From the NCBI RefSeq assembly GCF_015706575.1, contig NW_024037076.1, positions 2,666,001-2,730,000 of the forward strand: a stretch of DNA of 64,000 nt, read 5' to 3'. Source of the stretch: Patiria miniata. Taxonomy: Eukaryota > Echinodermata > Asteroidea > Valvatida > Asterinidae. Positions 58,090 through 64,000 of the stretch are shown here, piece by piece; position 1 is the stretch's first letter; every line of letters begins with the position of its first letter. A program made the translations under genes and the position numbers. Under the pieces are notes generated by a model. The model was given only the letters and a program-made list of their open reading frames with translations. It had not been told where the DNA came from and made no database searches.

Positions 58090-59998
58090 CAAACACTTGA
58101 CAAGCCTCAACAAACTTGAGATAAGTTACTGCAAACTACAGGGAACAGATATTGAACACATTGCCTCGTCTATTCGTGACATGCCCAGACTGACTGACTT
58201 GATCCTTGCCGGCAACACAGCGTTGGGCGGATCGGCTGACTCGTGGACCAAGAATTTGCTGCGATTTACGAATGTAGAGACGTTGAACCTGAGCAATTGT
58301 GCATTGCAATGGACAGACATTGAACACATTGCTTTTGATGTAAATGACATGCCCAGCCTGACTGACTTGATCCTCAGTGACAACCCGGCACTTGACGTAT
58401 CGGCTACGAAGTTGTCTTGTTACTTGTTAAGAGTGAAGGAAAAACACACACTGGACCTGAGCAATTTCTCACTAACGGGGAAAGATCTTGGTACGATTTA
58501 CTTTATGGTAAACCACATTCCCGCATTGACCACCTTGATCCTTGCCGGCAACACAAAGTTGGGTGGGTCGATGGAGTTGCGGGCTATGAATTTGTTGCGA
58601 TTAAACAACGTACATACGTGGAACATGAGCAATTGTTCATTGCAATGGACAGACATTGAACACATTGCCTGGGTTGTAAGTGACATGCCCAGACTGACTG
58701 ACTTGATCCTCTCTGACAACCCGGCACTTGACGTATCGACTGAGAAATTGTCCCGTTACTTGTTAAGAGTAAAGCAAAAAGACACGCTGGACCTAAGCAA
58801 TTTCTCACTAACATGGGAAGATATTGGAACAATATCTGCTGTGATAAAGCACATTCCTGAACTGATTAACTTGAGCCTTGCCGGCAACACATCGTTGGGG
58901 GGGTCGGCTGAGTTGTGGGTCAATAATTTGTCGCGACTTAGGACCTTACTAACCTTGAACCTTAGCAATTGTGCATTGCAATGGACAGACATTAAACACA
59001 TTGCCTCGGCTGTCAGTGACATGCCCAGACTGACTGACTTGATCCTTGCTGGCAACACATCGTTGGGGGGGTCGGCTGAGTTGTGGGTCAGAAATTTGTC
59101 GCGATTTACGAACATACAGACCTTGAACCTTAGCAATTGTGCATTGCAATGGACAGACATTAAACACATTGCCTCGGCTGTCAGTGACATGCCCAGGCTG
59201 ACTGACTTGATCCTCACTGACAACCCGGCACTTGGCGTATTGACTGAGAAGTGGTCCCGTTACTTGTTAAGAGTGAAGGAAAAACACACGCTGGACCTGA
59301 GCAATTCCTCACTAACGTGGGAAGATGTTGGTATGATTTGCGTTGTGGTAAGCCACATTCCTGCGATGACTGACTTGATCCTTGCCGGCAACAAATCTTT
59401 GGGCGGATCGGCTGAGTTGTCTGTCAATATTGTGTCGCCAGTTACGAACATACAGACGTTGAACCTGAGCAATTGTGCATTACAATGGACAGACATTGAA
59501 TACATTGCCTCATCTGCAAGCGACATGCCCAGACTGACTGACTTGATCCTTGCCGGCAACAAATCTTTGGGCGGATCGGCTGATTTGTCTGTCAATAATT
59601 TGTCGCGATTTACGAACATACAGACGTTGAACCTGAGCAATTGTGCATTACAATGGACAGACATTGAACACATTGCCTCATCTGCAAGCGACATGCCCAG
59701 ACTGACTGACTTGATCCTTGCCGGCAACACAGCGTTGGGCGGATGGGCTAGGTGGTGGGCCCAGGATTTGTCGCGATTTACGAACATAAAAACGTTGAAC
59801 CTGAGCAATTGTACATTGCAATGCACAGACATTGAATTCATCGTCTCGGCTGTACGTGACATGCGAAGACTGACTGATTTGATCCTTGCATACAACACAG
59901 CATTATGCGGATCGCCTAAGTTGTGGGCAAAGCATTTCTCGCAACTTACGAACATACAGACGTTGAACCTGAGCAATTGTACAGTGCAATTCGTCACA
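58090..59998 (+). repeat. 168 bp tandem LRR-coding repeat (NLR2)
   Basis: The phrase GACATGCCCAGACTGACTGA (codons DMPRLT) recurs with its ATG at 58181, 58349, 58685, 59021, 59189, 59525, 59693 and 59861, always a multiple of exactly 168 bp (56 codons, two 28-residue RI-type LRRs). NLR1 keeps the same spacing (34219, 34387, 34723, 34891) with fewer units. Several NLR2 units are nearly identical, which indicates recent unequal exchange or conversion. Confidence 0.93.
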
Positions 59999-60008
59999 GA
60001 GCTGACAA

Positions 60009-62091
60009 GGCCGTTTTTTTTTAATTACTTGGATTACGGAATCGCCGCCGGAAAAAATCGGAATTTTGAAAAAAATTAAAAAAATCGCCGCCGGAAATTG
60101 TCGATTCTGACTACCCAAAAAAAAAAAAAAAAAAAAAAAATGTGCCTATCGTACAAAAAACTCTTTATTGCGCGCTGTCCAGGCCTGTAAACCATAGTAT
60201 TAGTACTGGTTTGATCGAACGACACCAGTGTTCTCCAACTTTGTAGAACAAACCTGGCGCCCCGCCATGCTTTCTGCGGCGCCCGCCATGTTTAAGAAGT
60301 CCCCGCCAAGCTTTAAAATCCTGCCGCCAGGTTTAATTTTTTTGACTCTACAGTGTACATTTACAACTAAAATAATTGATTTCAGTTGTTTTTCCACACA
60401 TTAACAATGTGTTTCGATGTCATCCCAGCCCGATCGGGGTTGTCTTAAAATCTCGCTGAATCAATCACACGCACGGTACGGCCGGCCGTGCGAACACCAG
60501 CGATTCCCCATGCACTGTACGTACTATACTATTAGGTACGCGCGATGTACAAGTACACACTGACAACTGAATCCCCAGTTCCGGAGTGTGCCGATACTTC
60601 AAGTAGCGACAACCCCGCCGCAAAAATATATATCTGTATTACACACACACACACACACCCACACCCCCACACACCAGCAGGAGTGGGTCGCACTAAACAG
60701 CGTCAACACAGCGTCAACACAACGTCAACACATGACAGAAGCGTCAACACACCGTCAACACATCCAAAACACATTCTGAATTAACAGAAAAGGTATATAA
60801 TTGTAAAGCATCGAATAAAAGAGAATTTTCATTGGATTGAGTTTCCATTTTGTTGTTAGAAATATAGTATTTTCACGCGAAAAAATGACCCTTCACTTGC
60901 ACGGCCGTTGTCCACCATTTTAACTTCGCACAAAGCTTGGACTACACCATTTCAAGTAGGGGTGTGCAAGTAATCTTGTCATAAACAACAGAGGGCGTCT
61001 TGCTGCAGAGAGGGACACCAGTGCACTCTGATCTGTGAGGGACTGAGGTTTATTGTACAACGCTATCAACCTTCAGCATAATGGTATGGTCCGCGCTGCC
61101 ACTGAGGCAACATGGCAGCCGATCTCAGAGCTGCAAAGAGAGCCAATTTTCTTGAACTGAAAATCGCAATTTTCAGACGTTTAACCTATTGATTTTAAGC
61201 AAAAATCTTGTTTCTTTCCAAACTATATGGGCTACATACTGCTTTTGTCACTTTTAATGCATTTTGGATGTGTTGACGCTGTGTTGACGCCGTGTTGACG
61301 CTTTGGAGTTTGTTGACGCTGTGTTGACGCTGTTTAGTATGACCGCCAGCAGTACGTACGGCAGATCTTACGTGCAGCCAACCGACTTTCTTTTTCTCAG
61401 TGCTTCCACGCGCGGTACACTATATAATACGCATTGATGTTTTTGTACGAGGAAAACGAGCTCGAGGCCAAAACACGCGTGCACATGGTGTCCGGACGAT
61501 CATGCCGATTGTCAAAAGTTATAAATGGCGATCGTGTATGGGCCCGGTTCTCAAAGAGAACAAAATCCACTTTTAATTTATTTGACTTACCAAACTAGTT
61601 GTCGACATTTAAGAACATACAGGTAGGTCATAAATAGAGGGAAATTTGGGGGGAAAATGACGATGACAACGTCAAAACGCAACATGAAAATAAAGATGAC
61701 GATCGCACGGCACCGGCACCACCCATAAAATCGCGTTAAAAAAAACGTAATTTGTATCCCATTTTGTTTTTCACAATTACAAAAAGGTGTCATTTGATCT
61801 GAGAGAAGTCTGCTTTAGGTTGAAAAGGAGATTTTTGAATGCTAAAAAAATCGGGGGAACTGGCCTGGTCACTCCATGGTCACTATTTCTTTGAAACCGT
61901 GGTTTTGAAAATGCAGTGACTGTTCATTCTCGTGCCCGTTTTTGTTTCTTCATGTCTCTATGGGCGCCGCCATGTTGGATGATAGGGCGCCCCCATTTTT
62001 TTTTTTTTTTTTTTTTTTTTCATTTCCCGCTCGCCGCCGGAAATGGGGACCCAAAAATTCCGTAATCCAAGTAATTAAAAAAAAAACGGCC
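60009..62091. mobile_element. 2.08 kb TIR element nested in the outer element
   Basis: Terminal inverted repeats of about 34 bp beginning GGCCGTTTTTTTTTAATTAC and continuing TTGGATTACGGAAT. A 3 bp CAA flanks both sides. Joining the flanks rebuilds the left arm of the outer element, which confirms nesting. It holds a (CA)n tract (60641-60672), long A/T runs, and two opposed arrays of GCGTCAACACA (60698-60770 and 61268-61340). No transposase. A 3 bp duplication with GG-initial ends loosely suggests PIF/Harbinger, but the target is not the usual TWA. Confidence 0.75.
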
Positions 62092-62350
62092 CAAACATAC
62101 GAATAGGCAAAAACCTTGTTTGGAGTACATCGCGTTTGAAGTTGTACACTCCTCCGGGCGCCGAATTTTACCCTTAATGTTTCGATAAAAATACTGTTAG
62201 TATATATTCTGAATAAAATATGAAACTAAGTATCCACCAGGTCACTTATTTAATCAGAGAAGTTGTGCGATATGATTTTATTTGATCGTGAACGCATTCG
62301 TCAGTTTGTCAAATTACATTAATCTGCAATATCCGGTTGTTCTTCACACT

Positions 62351-62598
62351 GTTTGTATGCTATTCGTCAGTTTGTCGGATCGCGCGTGCACGCACGCGCA
62401 ATCCGACAAACTGACGAATAACATTCGTTGGTACTTTGAACGCACACCTTACATAAGCTGGTTACCAGCGAAATGTTTGTATGCTATTCGTCAGTTCGTC
62501 GGATCGCGCGTGCACGCACGCGCAATCCGACAAACTGACGAATAACATTCGTTGGTACTTGGAACGCACACCTTACATAAGCTGGTTACCAGCGAAAT
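62351..62598. repeat. Two 124 bp tandem units, each with a 60 bp hairpin
   Basis: Hairpins at 62361-62420 and 62485-62544: arm TATTCGTCAGTTTGTCGGAT and its exact reverse complement enclose GCGCGTG...CACGCGC. The second unit has one substitution in the left arm. The sequence between (CATTCGTTGGTACTTKGAAC) is also repeated. Confidence 0.92.
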
Positions 62599-62803
62599 TT
62601 CGTATTCGTCAAATGTCAAATTATGGATTTGTTTTTATGAGTGATTCGCCACAAGGGGGGCTCTGAATCTCAAAATCCAGACAAATATTAAGAATTTTGG
62701 CATAAATACTTGAAAGAGCAACCTTCATAACGCCTAAAAATAACAAAAAATCGAAATCGCCAAAATGGTCGATTCGCCGGTTTGTCAGCTCTGCGACGAA
62801 TTG

Positions 62804-63108
62804 AAAGGCTTTGAAAAGATTGCCTCGGCTGTATATACGTGACATACACAGTCTGACTGACTTGATCTTTGCCGACAACACAGCATTGGGCGTCGTGGGC
62901 CAAGAAATTGCCGAAGATGACGCACTTACATAGGCTGGACCTGAGAGATTGCTACGTCCAACCGTCAGACTTTGGACATATCGCCTCTGCTGTAGGTGGC
63001 ACGCCGAGACTGAATGACTTGTGCATTGGTGGCAACCGGGAATTATTAGATAAGTTAAAGTCCCACTGCCCATCGCTTAGGGTTCATGTGGAAACTCACC
63101 CGCCATGA
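62804..63108 (+). pseudogene. Displaced C-terminal LRR fragment of NLR2
   Basis: Continues the NLR homology interrupted at 59987. It has the same end as NLR1 (HIASAVG...PRLNDLCIGGNRELLDKLKS, ending THPP and TGA). A 4 bp insertion near 62835 and a short deletion near 62890 break the frame in the first half, while the last ~70 codons are open. It is cut off from the rest of NLR2 by the nested elements and lacks a visible splice acceptor of its own. Confidence 0.85.
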
Positions 63109-64000
63109 GTTACCACTTTTATAACGAAATCGAATGTTAACATTCTCAATGAAAGAGAGAAACTTTTTCACAAGACAATATTAAACACCCGAGGTGAAGG
63201 TTTTGTGGAAACTGGGATATGTTGATCTTGGCCACATTTGCTACACAAAAATATTTGTCCCAGCAAAAAATTCGGTAAAATGTCAACCTTGTGTCCTGCT
63301 AAAACAATAATTAACACTATGGAATTGGAATTTACACACAAATGTGTCATTCCAGGATGCGTGTTGCAAATTGAAACATTTTCGATTCAGTTCATCAGTA
63401 GATATGTCGCACTGCGTGCAGTAGCTGTTCAGCCTCTACGTATGACACAGTGGTTTGTCATCAAAGTCAAACTGACACTCTTATAAGTCCCGGGTCAGAT
63501 TTGACCCGGAATCCGGGTCAGATTGGACCTGATACAACTGTCAAAATTACAGTTATTTGGATCGAATGGCAGAAAAAGGTGACTCAGTGAAATGTCATTT
63601 GACCCAGAAAAGTGTCAGGTCAAATCTGACCTGGATTCATGGCCAATCTGACCCGAGACTTTTTAGAGTGTAAATGATTTACCGATTGTGCATCTGTAAA
63701 CGTTTTAAATTGGCAAACAAAATTATAATAGGCTTCGAATCTGTACGTGTGTGCAAGAAAACATCGCTGATTTGGAAACCTAGTGGATGTGTGGTACTCA
63801 TCGATTTCTTATCAAACACTGAGGCTGTATGGGTGGTTTGGTCCATTTCCGTCACAAGTTGAAATTTTTTGGCCTGACAACGAAATTTGTGTTCATGTAC
63901 AATGTTAAAACAATGAAGTAGAAAGATTGCGGGTAACAACCATGTAATCTCTTCTTTGAAGAAGTGTGGTTCTGAAAAAAACTGGTTGGTTGAGTTTAGA
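63109..64000 (+). other. NLR2 3' flank, duplicate of 34999-35907
   Basis: Aligns nearly end to end with the NLR1 3' flank, including the MITE at 63475. The window ends just before the position of the hammerhead-like core seen after NLR1. Confidence 0.75.
63475..63671. mobile_element. GGGTCA-type palindromic MITE, copy 3 (NLR2 3' flank)
   Basis: ACACTCTTATAAGTCCCGGG at the left is mirrored by GACCCGAGACTTTTTAGAGTGT-type sequence at the right. Same site as copy 2 in NLR1, so inherited through the duplication. Confidence 0.85.

Larger units (their letters stand above)
54036..60079 (+). pseudogene. NLR2: amyloid-like-motif (?)-NACHT-LRR receptor, LRR exon broken by nested transposons
   Basis: Paralogue of NLR1. 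Exons: 54036-54123, 54419-54529, 55000-55098, 56211-60079; GT-AG, all phase 1, 4167 nt (1388 aa). Exon 1 is shorter than in NLR1; the MGQKLSS start is missing because the upstream half is replaced by mobile DNA, so the ATG at 54036 is a best guess. There is no death-domain exon. Exon 2 instead encodes about 37 residues rich in Gly, Ser, Asn and Gln, ending SPTVVGAGQVIFHYNSPPET. NACHT is intact: Walker A GMGGVGKST (~209-217), Walker B LILLDGFDE (~286-294), and the HKTMQEYCAATYL motif. The LRRs form a longer 168 bp array than in NLR1. From about 59991 the frame runs into transposon sequence and ends at an artificial stop. A truncated receptor could still be made. Expression is unknown. Confidence 0.85.
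59987..62803. mobile_element. Outer TIR element inserted in the NLR2 LRR exon
   Basis: Left end CAATTCGTC(A)CAGAGCTGACA and right end TGTCAGCTCTGC(G)GACGAATTG-type sequence are inverted copies over 22 bp with one difference. NLR2-like sequence stops at the left end and resumes after the right end. Its left arm is interrupted by another element at 60009-62091, leaving about 740 bp of its own, including two 124 bp units with long hairpins. Confidence 0.75.

Noticed and set aside
59260..59997. 245 aa - strand frame opposite the NLR2 LRRs
   Set aside because: Antisense reading of the 168 bp LRR repeats, kept open because the repeat length is a multiple of three.
62282..62666. Frames with repeated LFVSLSDRACTHA
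   Set aside because: Translation of the 124 bp hairpin-bearing tandem repeat, not a protein gene.

Overview
This looks like nuclear DNA from a marine invertebrate deuterostome, most likely an echinoderm (amphioxus or hemichordate not excluded). The reasons are intron-rich genes with GT-AG junctions, clear orthologues of two conserved eukaryotic genes (INTS5, TTLL11), invertebrate-type NACHT-LRR immune receptors, and dense, diverse DNA-transposon debris. There are no bacterial-style genes. All exon models were read by eye from splice signals and frame continuity.

Layout. (1) 2.05-12.46 kb, + strand: a complete 20-exon INTS5 (Integrator subunit 5), 976 aa. (2) 14.12-18.57 kb, - strand, convergent with INTS5: a complete 7-exon TTLL11 (tubulin polyglutamylase), 701 aa. 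Inverted copies of a ~513 bp mobile element lie outside this pair, at 0.4-0.9 and 20.35-20.86 kb. (3) 19.1-25.9 kb: noncoding, with two copies of a larger element built on 145 bp tandem repeats. (4) 26.4-35.0 kb, + strand: NLR1, an intact receptor with a possible N-myristoylation signal, a death domain, NACHT and LRRs (1098 aa). (5) 35-44.7 kb: noncoding DNA with orphan EGF-like and SEA-like exon fragments, a hAT/BED remnant, foldback elements and a duplicated peptide-coding segment. (6) 44.7-52.3 kb, - strand: a five-exon gene of an uncharacterised family (N-terminal Cys/His modules, PIN/FEN-like acidic motifs, C-terminal CXC cluster). Its first exon is split by a 695 bp Mutator-like insertion with a perfect 9 bp target duplication. 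(7) 52.6-63.1 kb, + strand: NLR2, a paralogue of NLR1. The death-domain exon is missing and a small Gly/Ser/Asn/Gln-rich, beta-prone exon stands in its place. Its LRR exon is broken by two nested transposons, and the lost C-terminal LRR lies 2.8 kb downstream.

The point of most interest is the NLR pair. Both genes share homologous first exons, Ser/Pro/Thr linker exon, NACHT-LRR exon and downstream flank, but carry different signalling exons bounded by phase-1 introns. This is what effector-module swapping by exon exchange would look like. NLR2's module resembles the amyloid/RHIM-like motifs known at NLR N-termini in other lineages, but that is inference from composition. The LRRs are exact 168 bp (56 codon, 2 x 28 aa) DNA repeats, which suits rapid change of ligand-binding surface. 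The two conserved genes are unlikely to be functionally linked to the NLRs.
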